A stretch of DNA of 64,000 bases from Megalonaias nervosa. Lineage: Eukaryota > Mollusca > Bivalvia > Unionida > Unionidae. The position numbers and the translations under genes were made by a program. Every line of letters starts with the position of its first letter. The first letter of the stretch is position 1. The stretch covers positions 92,397-156,396 of the forward strand of contig JAECUM010003306.1 in assembly GCA_016617855.1 (NCBI GenBank), read 5' to 3'. The notes under the pieces were generated by a model, which was not told where the DNA came from, did not search any database, and saw only the letters and a program-made list of their open reading frames with translations. Of the stretch, positions 1-10,549 are shown in pieces.

Positions 1-340
1 TTCCAGCAGCAGTTCCAACAGCACCTAACGCAGCTGCCTTTGCAACAGCTGTGGCTGCAGCTGCTATTAATGCTGGTATAGCTGCGAGAAGTGGAAATAT
101 ACCACCCGATTAAGCGATGTTTTTGATGGCGCCCGCAGAAAGATCAAGTTTAACGCCTTTGTTTGATTTTTTAGCGTCATTGAAGTTTTTGAACTGACGC
201 TCGGTCAACGATAGTTTATTTGCACCGGTCATCTGTTCTCGCTTTAGCGATATTTTTATTCCATAGTTATTTTTTGATGCAGATTGCAGCCTTTTAATCT
301 GACCAGGAGTCAGACTCACATTAACGTGATGATATGACAT
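1..340 (-). pseudogene. pX-like small virion core protein, partial (window edge)
   Basis: The frame starts at an ATG ending at 340 and reads 76 residues to a TAA at 110-112. The same frame then stays open to the window edge as an Ala/Gly-rich hydrophobic stretch beginning SGGIFPLLAAIPALIAA. The N-terminal part is built of short repeated blocks (LTPGQIKRL, LTERQFKNF, LSAGAIKNI) rich in Lys and Arg. Such a basic repeated head followed by a GG-FLPLL-type hydrophobic tail is what I know from the small pX-like core proteins encoded beside F54H12.2-type capsid genes in Polinton/adintovirus-like elements. It lies 57 bp downstream of the capsid gene on the same strand, as expected for a late gene block. 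The in-frame TAA between head and tail suggests a nonsense mutation in a fossil copy. Family assignment rests on pattern and context, not on a search. Confidence 0.6.
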
Positions 341-397
341 TATTAATATTATTAACGATCTAATTACATGTTTATTTACATATTTTCTACTGGAGCA

Positions 398-1761
398 TCA
401 ATAACTCATTCGTCCACCAACACCTTCGAGCAACATCGATTTATCGGTGAGTATAACAGCAATTGCTCCGTAATTAGGGATATCTACAATGTTTCTATTA
501 ACGCGAGCTCGAAAATGTGTATCTACAACAGACTGTCTGGTTAAATCTAAACGTTCTAGTGAAAAGTAATAAATCGGATACAGCAATGTAAAATCTAGCT
601 GCGATATTTGTAAACCAATATCAATGTTTTGATCACGTCCCATGAACGACATAAGACGATGATATGCACGTGCTACATGATTTTGATCGAAATTCAGTAA
701 TATATCCTCGGATGGTTCTTGATGTCCATTTATCCTTAATGAAACCTCAGAAACACCGAGTTGGTCAAATATATTACTTTGTGTGATTATTTACTCGTGC
801 AGTATTTTGAAGCGCAATAAATATATGTCGCGGTGCAGAAACACCTTGCTGAGAAGCTATCTGCCACGTAAATAAACCATTAATATTACTCTGGATAGCA
901 TCTGTGGTCATAGTTAACGATGATAACGTCGATTTACCGCCTTGACTCAAAAGATAACAACCGGTCTTCTTCAGATAATGACGGAGTCATCACTGGCATC
1001 CACAAGGAAAGTTTTGTTAGTATAACTATACCAGCATCACCAGCAGGTCGCCAGATTGCATCATCGTCTGTGCCTTTTCGTACTAGTACAACTGTGTGTT
1101 TGGCTCCAAAAATGGCTTTTCTGACATTTCTACAGAACCCAAAAATATGTGACAGTGGAATTGCACATGAAAATATTCTCCTATCACCTTTTAACATTGC
1201 TCGACGTGATCTAAATCCTAAGTTGAAATCTGGATCTACATTAATAATCATACTTTGTACATCCGCATCGGCGTTTCTAGCAAAATTTCTTCGTCGTCCT
1301 ATTTCATATTGTTGGTACTCTGGAGAATTAGAAGTATCTTTCACAAACATCATTGATGGACCAGCTGATCTTGAGTAATCGTCGCTGTATCTTGCAAGGC
1401 CAAGTATTGTCGTGGCAACGTCGACGTCCTTCTGGATTGATTCAATATTTTTTCCGTCAATCATGTACGTAGCGCTATCAAATAACGCCATAATACCATT
1501 ATTAACAAAGCCGACACTAATATCAGCGGCGTATGGTGCTGGTGCTGCAGGATTAGCGTTATTTATAATTTCACCTTCGACTTCAATAAATGCTTCAGCG
1601 GGTAGGAAATATCTACTTGTATCCTGAACCTGTAGTTCGATTCGTCCACGCTGATCTGGAATTCGTGCGTCGTAAGAATAATGCTGATAATCACGCACAG
1701 ACTCATCTTTGAGTACTGGTGCATCCATGTCAAACGCGGGGTCAGATACGCGCTTAAACAT
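398..1761 (-). pseudogene. Double jelly-roll major capsid protein, F54H12.2-like (Polinton/adintovirus type), frameshifted
   Basis: The ATG ends at 1761 and the first frame gives 275 residues. Reading continues in two further frames to a TGA at 398-400, for about 454 codons in all, a normal length for this family. Shared features are an early strand RYFLPAEAFIEVEGEI, the block ALFDSATYMIDGKNIES, a W-MP-PS-E motif (LWMPVMTPSLSEEDRLL), LFTWQIA, PRHIFIAL, a LYPIYYFSLERLD block and a SVVDTHFRARVN block near the C-terminus. All are recognisable in the uncharacterised protein F54H12.2 family, the capsid-type protein of Maverick-like elements. Frame changes lie near 940-960 and near 780-790, so the copy cannot make a full protein as read. 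It is followed by a pX-like gene and preceded by a pVI-like gene 8 bp away on the same strand. Function: the shell protein of an icosahedral particle. I am confident of the family and less sure which element subtype it belongs to. Confidence 0.82.
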
Positions 1762-1769
1762 CTTTATTA

Positions 1770-2219
1770 TTATCGTCTTCGTCTAACTCGAAGACCACTT
1801 CGGGAAGTGAGACCACTTCCTGCTATCAGACTAGCGGTTATATTTGTTTCCTTTTCCGACATCGGGATATCAGTTAACTCCGCTAGTTTTTGATTAGCGG
1901 CTTGATTTATTATTTTACTTACACTTGCGGGCATCACTTCAGTGCTAGGCAATTTCACAGGTTGAGGTCGGGTCGCTTGTGGTCTGCGTATTAATCGTGA
2001 TAGTCTATCTTTGATTGCTGAGAATGCTTTGCTAGCAAGATTACCAACAGCGCCTATACCTTTTTCACGAACAACATCAATAGCTTTCATTCCTAGCTGC
2101 TTTGCAATCGGTATTGCTTTTGGGGCTATCCTTCTAAACAGACCCTGAATAACATCACCTAATCCATCTCCGTAGGTCGTTTTGTATACCGGTAATCGAG
2201 AGTTTATTACCCTGACCAT
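1770..2219 (-). CDS. GLG-type basic minor virion protein (adenovirus pVI/pX-like)
   Basis: An intact 149-residue frame. Near residue 18 it has the signature YGDGLGDVIQGLFRRIAPKA, followed by an amphipathic, basic helix region (AIPIAKQLGMKAIDVVREKG, AVGNLASKAF). It ends in an Arg-rich tail (SGLRVRRRR). In Polinton/adintovirus-like elements the gene just upstream of the F54H12.2-like capsid typically has this G-x-G-LG-GLFR-P layout. It is compared with the membrane-active or core proteins pVI/pX of adenoviruses. Only 8 bp separate its stop from the capsid start, so the two genes sit as a tight late cluster. It is the only gene of the block with no stop or frameshift, which may be chance given its short length. 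Whether it is expressed cannot be judged from the sequence. Confidence 0.65.
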   Translation of the reverse strand: MVRVINSRLPVYKTTYGDGLGDVIQGLFRRIAPKAIPIAKQLGMKAIDVVREKGIGAVGNLASKAFSAIKDRLSRLIRRPQATRPQPVKLPSTEVMPASVSKIINQAANQKLAELTDIPMSEKETNITASLIAGSGLTSRSGLRVRRRR

Positions 2220-2286
2220 GGTAGGTCCACGTGAGTATTGTGTATGATCATTTTATTATTAAGTGACTTTATCACTAATTACATAC

Positions 2287-3411
2287 TTAGTCACTATGAT
2301 AATCATCGGCGATTTCATTAATGAGGGATCGATATACATTAATATCCATGATACCGCCTGTAAATAATCGTTTACAAATATCAGCTACTTCATTAATGAT
2401 TTCTGGGGAATTATTACCAGCTCGTTTTCCTCCAATGAGAATTTCTAATCGATCGACATCAGCAAGGACATTATTGGGACAGGTAATAAAACCACTTCCT
2501 AGACCACTTCCAGTTGTGTCAGGAGCGTCTTGAATTTCTTCTTCCTTACTTGTTTTGACTGATTGTAATCGTTTTTTTTTTCTTTTTCTAGTTGTTGTAG
2601 TTCTCGTTGTTCTTGTTCTCGTTGTTGTCGTTCTTGTTGTAGTCGTGGTGATGATGGTAATTCTGGATAATCACGAAGTGATTGCTCAAATGGTTTTGGT
2701 ATTTTTTGTTTTGGAGGTTTTTGTTTCTTTTGTTTGTTGTTTTTGTTGTCGTTCTTGTTTTTGTTTTTTCTCCTCTCTTCTTAATTGAATTAAATTATCA
2801 ATTTCCCTAATATAACCCTGATATAATGGATCATTATCTCTAGCTTGTTCAACATTCATACGAATACGATATAAATATTTTTGCCATTGTTCACTGTTTC
2901 TAATATCTTTAGCGTGTTCAGGTTTCATTAATTTATTTCTTCGACTAAAACCATCCACAGCAAACTCAACTAGTTCATCTCGGTTCATTTTATTAATTGC
3001 CTTAATAGTTTCTTCAAATTTATTTATCAATTCAGCAGTACTTAGACCTACTGATTTTGGTTTAGGGGCTAGTGCTTCGGCACCTTCAGGTTGATCTTCA
3101 TCCTCAAGTATTTCCGGGACTGGCATCGCAGCAGCTATTTCGGCTGGAAGTTCACGTAAAATTTCTTTTGTCTTTTTTGTTCTTCTTGCTATTTTTCCAG
3201 TTGCTTCAGCGGTTTTCTCTAACACAGGTAGAATACCTTTAGTAGTCTCAGTGATAGGTTTAAATACTTTTTTTGTATCTTCAAATTCAACTTGAGATTC
3301 CTGACGCGATTGTAGTTGTTGCTTAACAGAATCACGAACAGGTAGATATTTTTTAATTGCCTCTAGTCGCTCTCAAGCTAATTTAGCTGAGTGTGATTCT
3401 CCAATACTCAT
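2287..3411 (-). pseudogene. Unidentified charged coiled-coil protein of the virus-like block, broken
   Basis: The most upstream gene of the block. An ATG ends at 3411 and the frame carries a TGA at codon 13 (3373-3375). It then stays open through an acidic linker (EDEDQPEGAEA) and a long Lys/Glu/Gln-rich coiled coil to 2686. Reading passes into a second frame somewhere in 2715-2750 (PKQKIPKPFEQSLRDYPELP) and back into the first frame at a 10-T run at 2572-2581 (plus-strand bases). The C-terminal part (CPNNVLADVDRLEILIGGKR and MDINVYRSLINEIADDYHSD) ends at a TAA at 2287-2289. The total of about 375 codons, with the two shifts cancelling, argues for one ancestral gene. Its position before the pVI-like and capsid genes suggests a structural or morphogenesis role, but I do not recognise the family. 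Confidence 0.55.
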
Positions 3412-3445
3412 TATTGATAATATCTATAATGGCTGTTTAATTTTT

Positions 3446-3614
3446 AGCAGCAGAGAGGGTGGACGACAAACGTATGTGACCAGCACGTGAAAAAATTTGG
3501 TCAATTAGAGAAATTCTCATTATTAAGGCAAAAACTTTTTCAGCCTTCGTAGGAACCCTTTAATTTCAAAAATAAGGTCTCTACAAAGTTGTAGGGTCCA
3601 CCCTCTCTGCTGCT
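3446..3614. repeat. 169-bp foldback unit with perfect 19-bp inverted repeats
   Basis: AGCAGCAGAGAGGGTGGAC at 3446-3464 is the exact reverse complement of 3596-3614. The pairing continues weakly inward. No clear target-site duplication flanks it. It sits 35 bp upstream of the first virus-like gene, so it may be a terminal or subterminal structure of that element, a hairpin near its promoter, or an independent MITE. Confidence 0.75.
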
Positions 3615-4383
3615 CAAAGTAAACATCTTTTTTAAACTACGAGAAAAGACAGGTAGGCCTAAACTCTACTCTCAGTCACAGACAAAAGCACACTATATAA
3701 TATTAAATATACATAACAGGAAACAATTAACAAGCTGCAACATGAATATATGAAAATTCCTTCTTTAATTAATAATTACAAAACACAGTTCTCAGAAAGT
3801 GAAAGGAATAAATTTCCACTGTTGAGGTGGCATTATAGATACTTTTGTAAGAAAGCATTATATGGCTATGAAGGTTATTCAGATCTAGTATAAGGTTCTC
3901 TAGATCAGGAAAGAAAATGGTCAATCTTTGGATTATGTAAATAGTTGGCAAAAAAAGGGACAAGAAGTACTTTAAGGTCTGTCAGTGGAATATTAGTTGG
4001 ATGCTTTCTGCTGATACAGTATATGAAAGTATGATTAATCTGCAAAGTATCAATCGACCAGAGGAAGACACAAAAATGCTTAGGGATATACCTATTCTTC
4101 AGTTCGAAAATATATGTTTTGAGTGCAAATATGTGTGTGAACATGAAGCAGGAATACATATTGGCATCTAATTGCAAAAATTGCAACATAATGTTGAAAC
4201 ATACAATGATATCTCTGATGGTTTATGCCTCTGAGGAAAATCCACCATGCCCCCATCATACTTATATTTCCCAAAAGCTGTCTTATGGATGCAGAAAGTG
4301 GCTTGCAAAACTGAGCTAAAATTAGCCCAACACTGAGGCATGTGTAATGGGCTGTACTGGCCCTGGTATTGCAGGACAGAAGG
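3615..4383. other. No gene recognised
   Basis: AT-rich DNA with only short chance reading frames on both strands. No coding signature, tandem repeat or transposon end was seen. This probably marks the return to host flank after the virus-like block. Confidence 0.5.
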
Positions 4384-4660
4384 ACGTGTGTGTGCATGTG
4401 TGTGTCTGGTTTGCATTTTAAACATAGCTTTAACAATTTTGCAGTCATATTGCTAGGATGTCTACAGAATGGCATTTTATAGTGATGTCTAGTACTGGGG
4501 CATCATGCCGCAGACATGTAGCATCATGTCCCACCCAGTCCCATTATCCTGACACCAGGCCAACCAATCCCAACACTAACCTCTTAATGCTGAGTGCCTA
4601 GCAAGGCAGCTGTTAGTATCATTTCGTAAGTCTTTGGTATGATTTGGCAGGGGTTCTAAT
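4384..4660 (-). mobile_element. tRNA-derived SINE, head-truncated copy
   Basis: It matches the SINE at 21748-22080 over its body. Shared blocks include TAGCTTTAACAATTT, ATGTCCCACCCAGTC, ATTATCCTGACACC, CTTAATGCTGAG and AAGTCTTTGGTATGA. The GT-rich tail (minus-strand CA) is at the low-coordinate end. The copy breaks off at the start of the tRNA-like promoter head, so it could not be transcribed by itself from an internal promoter. Confidence 0.7.
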
Positions 4661-6560
4661 TTCCGTAATGAGTTTTCTAAAGTCAGATCTTTAAAGGACT
4701 GAAATTCCATTAATAACAGACAGCCTCTTTGTTCTGTTACAAATAGCATAAGCTTCCAAACAATTTTTACAAAAATCTTATTTTTATTATCAACCAATCC
4801 TGGCCAGACCCATATATACCCTATTTAATCTTCATCCATTTCTAAATTGGTTCATATTCTTCTATTATAATTAGTACCATGACTCACCGTACTAATGATA
4901 TACAGTATAAGAATTGGAACCAGTCTAGGAATTGATGAACAAAACATACTTTATAGTATACATGGGTTTGGCTGGCCAGGTTTGTTTGATAAAGTAAACT
5001 TTTAGTCAAAGGAATCTGAGTTTATCTTAGTTGTAACTGAAAAAAGTAGACAATGTTTAACTTATGGAATTTCAATCCTTTTACAGAGCGTGACTGGAAA
5101 ACTCCTTTCTGAAATTAGCTCCTGATTCACTGGTGTGGAAATGAAAACACATTTCAAACACATGTAGAGCCATAAAATGCCTCAAACCTTTATGGTTTTT
5201 CTCAACAGATAAACTGGAACTAAGGATGCATTTGTGATGATAAATATAGATATGATCATATACATTCAGAAACTTAAAGTTATTGAATATTTAATATCAT
5301 GATGTTTGCATGGGTCTACTATGGGAGTTGAATTAGTTTCTGCAGTCTTATAGAGAACAGCAGCCCTTCAGTGGTTCCACACATGCATAAGCAATTAACT
5401 TTACATAAATGCAAATTATTACCTCAGAGTGACTTTCAGGGGGGTATTACACATGCTTTCAGATACGGCAATTACTGCCCTGAACGAGGGAGGAGGTCGA
5501 TCTTAACGTGTGGGTATTTTTGACTACTAGTTTCAGTGTTTTGGACACTGGTTAATATCTATTCAATCAGATATATAGAGTTTATACAAGTTACCATTTA
5601 TACAGTAATTATGGTAAGCAATGTGATATTTCCCAGTTGTATTTTCAAACATGCTTCAGATCTGATCACTTAGATCTTTTACACTATGCTTAATGATGAT
5701 GACTCCACACGATTCTGTTTTCCAACAAATTCAACAAATGATTACAAACTTACATCAATGAGTATATTGTATGTGATTGAGACAATAACTTGTGCTTTCC
5801 CAGAGATTATCTCCCTTTTTCTTTCACATGTTCCCAACTTTCCAGACTCCTGTCCCTTGGACGATATATTTAACAAGAGAAATTACTTATTAATTTCCTT
5901 GGAGTTCTTAAGACTTCTCTTTTGACAGAAAAACTTGGACTGACAAATTTTGCAAGGAAATTACTTAGAACCTTGAATTTTGTCTGGGAACAGCACCCCC
6001 ATTATTTCATTTAGCAAATCAATATTAGCTTTCTCAAACAGCCAAAATTTTAACACTCCCATCGAATTCAGAACAATTCTTTCTAGTCTGTTTTTATTAA
6101 CAAATATACTGGAAGTATTGTTGTTATAGGGTTTAACGCCATTTTTCAGCACAAGATAGGCATTTTTCAGCACAACCACCAACCCACGAGAAGCTACTGG
6201 CAAGCTTTCTCGCATACCCACATACTCATGCAGACAGAGGTGAGATGGCAATGATCTGTAACGAACCACTGGGCCATTCGGGGGTATCATTTTATGACAC
6301 ATTTCAAACGTCTCAATATTTCCCAAAATTTGTCTCTACTTCACCCTACACTGACATATCTTTCAGACCATTATCCTAGTGGTTCCTAATTAAAATCCAC
6401 TCATCTTTCAAACAAGAGATGTTATCTGTCACAACCTATCAATTTACGGATAACCTAGCCCATACGTCAGTCTTAATCGTTGTGTGTCACACTGACCAAA
6501 ATAAAATGTACTGCAAAAATATCTTCAAAATTTTGTACCATTGCAGACCTTATAGAAAAA
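4661..6560. other. No gene recognised
   Basis: AT-rich sequence without extended coding frames. Reading frames at 5686-5925 and 5961-6326 have no recognisable domain or biased composition beyond that expected by chance. Confidence 0.45.
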
Positions 6561-6564
6561 AAAA

Positions 6565-7960
6565 GGGAAAAGAAAAGAAAATGAACTGTTGAAGGAAATT
6601 GGTTATTTGGAAAATGTATTAAAAACAAATTTTAATATATTGAATTCGGATGTACTTTAAGGTTTGAAAATTCAGCTTTAAGAAGAAATGGAAAAGTAAA
6701 AGGGTTGATTGTTCAATCAAAAAATTAATCTGTAGAAGTAGAAAAAAATGACAATATTTTGGTAGCTTGGAAAAAACATTTTATGAACAAAACAGTAACA
6801 AGTGAAAAATGTTTCAAGTCAAAATATTCCGACCAGTTCAAAATTTTGAATGAGGTGAGAAAGTTCTATGATACATTATTTAGTAAAAAAGATAATACAA
6901 GTAAAATAAAACTTTGATATACTGGGAAGATTTGAGATTCCTAAATTTACAAACAGTGAATCAAAACAATCATTGAAATAACTTTTGGAGGTTTCAAAAT
7001 GCCTAAAGAACATGAGTGTTGGTAAAAAGTTCAGGAAGTGATGGATTCATTATTGAATTTAATAAATTCTTCTGGAAGGATTCAAAGAAGTGATTTTATC
7101 AGTAACACAGAGGGAGGGAATTATCACATTATTGCAGGAAAATAGATGTAGAAAATTTCTGAAAAATTCGAGACCTATTACTTTGTTAAATATTTCCTTG
7201 GAAATATTTATAGCTATAGCTACAACTAATACAGTTATAGCTAGCAGAATTTAAAAACGTATATGCCAAAATACATTAAAGTAAAATTGGCTTATGAAAG
7301 AAAAGTATATTGGGGATGTAGTCAGGTTGATATATAAATTATGCGCTTTACTGAACTGAACAGAATAGTATGAATGGTATTATTTTACAGGCTGATCTTG
7401 AAAAGCCTACAGGAAGTGCTTTCTTTAATTTTGGTGAACAAATGAAGTATTTTATATATATTCAACAGAAATGCAAAACATGTGATTTAAAATAGATTCG
7501 CACAATCACAGTTTTTCATAGTGGACATGGATGTTGTCAAGGGGATCCACTCTCCTTATTTGTGTCTATTTGTAGCAAAAACTATAGAAATTATATTTCA
7601 GAACAATGATATTGAAGGCATATGCATAAATGGATCTGAAAATAAACTGGTACAATATGCTGATGATACATGGTTCTTGTTAAATGCATCAGAGAATTCC
7701 TTGCATGCCTTGGTAGAAACATTTGATGCATTTGGATCAATGTCGGGACTAAAAGTGAATATCAACAAAATTATAAAAACAAGGGCATTTAAGAATACTG
7801 AGACAGATTTTTACAAATTTAGAATTTCATTGGGTTTCAAATTTCTCTTTATCAGGAGCTGAATTATCCATAAATACAGAAGGCATTGTAGAAATACATT
7901 TTGAAAACAAATTCAGGATGTACAAAAAATTTTAGGCAAATGGAATCAAATAAAATGGAA
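6565..7960 (+). pseudogene. L1/Tx1-like LINE reverse transcriptase remnant
   Basis: Read in several frames on the plus strand, this stretch gives the successive blocks of an L1/Tx1-clade reverse transcriptase. Near 7010-7060 is a GKSSGSDGFIIEF-type block. Near 7090-7200 is a GIITLLQENRCRKFLKNSRPITLL block. Near 7300 is a KYIGDVVRLIY-type block. Near 7525-7560 is CCQGDPLS, and at about 7650-7670 the catalytic box QYADDTWF, followed by SGLKVNINKI. The only sizeable open stretch is 7521-7862. Stops and frameshifts are frequent, the endonuclease is not visible, and the 3' boundary is unclear. This is an old, 5'-truncated copy. Confidence 0.72.
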
Positions 7961-9317
7961 TAAGATACATTTGATTCATAATAAGGTTACTTTGGATATA
8001 AAATTATAGTGGCTCTAGTTTATAACTGACGATAACCTACTGACTCTATATAGTCTCTTATTTAATATTAGGTTTTGTAGCTGAGGTGCTTTTCTGTAAT
8101 AGTGAGGAAGAAATGGAGAAAACTTTTTCCAACTGTTTTGCTTGTGAGATTTTGGGGTCTGGTTTTACATTTTTGTTGAACTGAGATTGGAACAAATTTC
8201 AAGATTTTTGAAATTCTTATTATATTTGAATAATTAAATGAACCTTGCAGTCAAATTTTGTACATATTTTTAGCAAAATATATTATGTTTAGATCGAAAT
8301 TTGAAAACAAATCTGCAAGAGCTTTACATTGATATGATATTTCATTTTAAATTTGAAGCTAATAAGTCTGGCCTGGGAAATCCAAAAGTACAAGAGTTAT
8401 TTACTAAATGGAATCATGTGAAAACATTTTAGAGGGAAATAGGGTAGTGGTTTTAAAAATGGTGTAAATTAGCCATAGCCGGATACAAATATCCCTCAAG
8501 ACGTCAAAGCCATCAGGATTAGACAACATTGATGGGTAATTAAGCATACTCTCTCCCAGGTGGATTACACTGTGAAACTTAATTAGAAACCATATATTAT
8601 CAAGGTGACCCTTGTTTGATGTTAGTTAAACCATTAGCATTGGTACAAGAACCAAACATGGGCAATGAACAGTACATATCTCATTAGTTTTATCAATTTC
8701 TTTTGTTCATTAGTACTTTCTTTTGAGCTTCTTCAGAAATGGGCATTGATGAGCCACTTTAGGCTAGTTAGAAGAATAAGTTGAATTTGACAGAAAATTT
8801 GCATAAAGAGACTTTTTTTAAATAAAAGAGTACATGGTGTTAGGCTATAAATTTATGTAATAAGCTATGTTTTAAGTTGGAGGTATTAGGATACTGAAGA
8901 TGGTGTATTGTTGATTTGCATCTTACATGTTCATGCATAATGGCAACCAGAGGAAATGACTGCTATATCATACCTGTCATATCATACATTATAACATTCC
9001 CACTGTAATATATTTCTCACCCATGCGACAGAGGAATCTAGCTGTTTTGCTAACCTTACTTTTCTTGTCTCAGTCCAGTCATCTCATACCAGTCATCTCG
9101 GTCAAGGTGTCCACGTGCTAGGGACTACTTTTAAAAAATAAACCTTTGTTGTCTTCTGCTATGCCTACGTAGTTGTTCTAAAATGAAACAAAAACAACAA
9201 ACAAATTTATAACAAAACATAGTAACTTAAGGACTCTCCATTTTTGAGAAAACACCATACAAAACATTTCGAGAGAGACAGACATAAGCACACGATGTTG
9301 AGCTTTTTGGTATTACG
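7961..9317. other. No gene recognised
   Basis: AT-rich DNA. The first few hundred bases may be the decayed 3' part of the LINE before it. Nothing else is supportable. Confidence 0.4.
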
Positions 9318-9539
9318 ATAGTTCGTTCCATACAGCGTAGTTTTATCCTATCTGCAAGCCTGACTCAGTACATTTTCAGGTTAGCGTTATTAAATGTAAC
9401 TAAAGCTACCTAACTAGTTTTAAATACTTCGTGTGAAACAAATTATATACTATTAGCTACATTTAATGACGCTGACCTGAAAATTGACTGTGCCACAGAT
9501 AGGATAAAATTCTCAAATGCTGTGTGTAATGAACTATGA
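9318..9539. repeat. Long imperfect inverted repeat (foldback/MITE-like)
   Basis: Arms at 9318-9408 and 9455-9539 are reverse complements over roughly 85 bases with scattered mismatches. Paired words include TTTTATCCTATCTG with CAGATAGGATAAAA, and CATTTTCAGGTTAGCGT with the matching ACGCTGACCTGAAAAT. The loop is about 46 bp. No coding capacity and no clear target duplication were seen. Confidence 0.75.
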
Positions 9540-10401
9540 CAGAAAACACTGATCCATGCACATAGACTATAGACCTATACACTTCATAGCCTCCCAACTC
9601 TCTTAACAACTACAGAAAACTTAGTGACAGCCAGAAATGTGTTATGTCAAACATGCTTTATTCTACTTTTGTTAAGCATCTCCATTGCGCCCTAGTTGAA
9701 TCAAAAATATACCTAAAATATTGAATGACAAATAATGCACTTACCAGCCAGAATGAATCATTTATCCGTCAACACTAATCCATAAGCAATTTTCACTGCA
9801 ACACTTGCCATATTTCCAAGACAGAAAAATAAATTTTCAAAGAAGCAGATGGTTATCCGCTGGGGTCCGTATTTGGAGGGTTTTTTTTTATACACGGAGG
9901 TACTTTTACAATCAATATTAATTACAACACAAGTATGTCACAAACAGTTTCACCTCTAAAGAAAAGGAGAGTTATATATGATAGTGACACGGATCTCTAA
10001 CTACCCGTGAAGAACCCAAGCACGGACACTCATGCTACATGTATTTACACTACAACAGAGCTGTGGGCTGAGTGTAGTATCATTATGTACAATATAATTT
10101 TCTAAATTGGAACTAATGAAAAATGAAATATTTTCTTGTAATAAATATTAATTACTTTTATTGTTAATTTCATATAACATCCATATATTAAATGTGATAA
10201 TACCTAAAAACTATGCAACATTTAATTTGTTATTTTGTTTTGACTCGTGCATAAAAACTATACTTCGGATGACACGTCACGCCACAGTCCTCATTAACAG
10301 TTGTATTAATGCACCGCATGTAAACATTGGCGCGTGAACTATATTGCACAAGGGAGGAGTTCTTTCTTACTTTAAAGGATAATATTGGGTGAGAAAAATA
10401 A
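9540..10401. other. No gene recognised
   Basis: Non-coding AT-rich spacer between two foldback structures. Nothing else was seen. Confidence 0.4.
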
Positions 10402-10549
10402 TCTACGTTGGGGTTTGGACCGAGACGTAGAAATCCCAGTCGCAGGATTTTATAAAATGTCTCCCCACTCGGCAAGCCCCGTGGGGAGACAAATAATGTA
10501 ACCCCTTGACTGGGATTTCCTTGTCTCGGTCCAAACCCCAGCATAGATT
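10402..10549. repeat. Near-continuous 148-bp hairpin
   Basis: The left arm contains GGGGTTTGGACCGAGAC and AAATCCCAGTC, the right arm GACTGGGATTT and GTCTCGGTCCAAACCCC. The centre adds TGTCTCCCCAC paired with GTGGGGAGACA. Pairing runs almost to a ~10-base loop near 10475. It is clearly more GC-rich than its flanks. It looks like a foldback MITE; no target duplication could be fixed. Confidence 0.78.

Noticed and set aside
920..1378. A 152-codon plus-strand frame
   Set aside because: Antisense to the capsid gene, whose minus-strand frames carry the recognisable motifs.
10230..10544. A 104-codon minus-strand frame with balanced composition
   Set aside because: Its N-terminal half lies inside the 10402-10549 hairpin and is palindromic DNA; there is no domain and no continuation.
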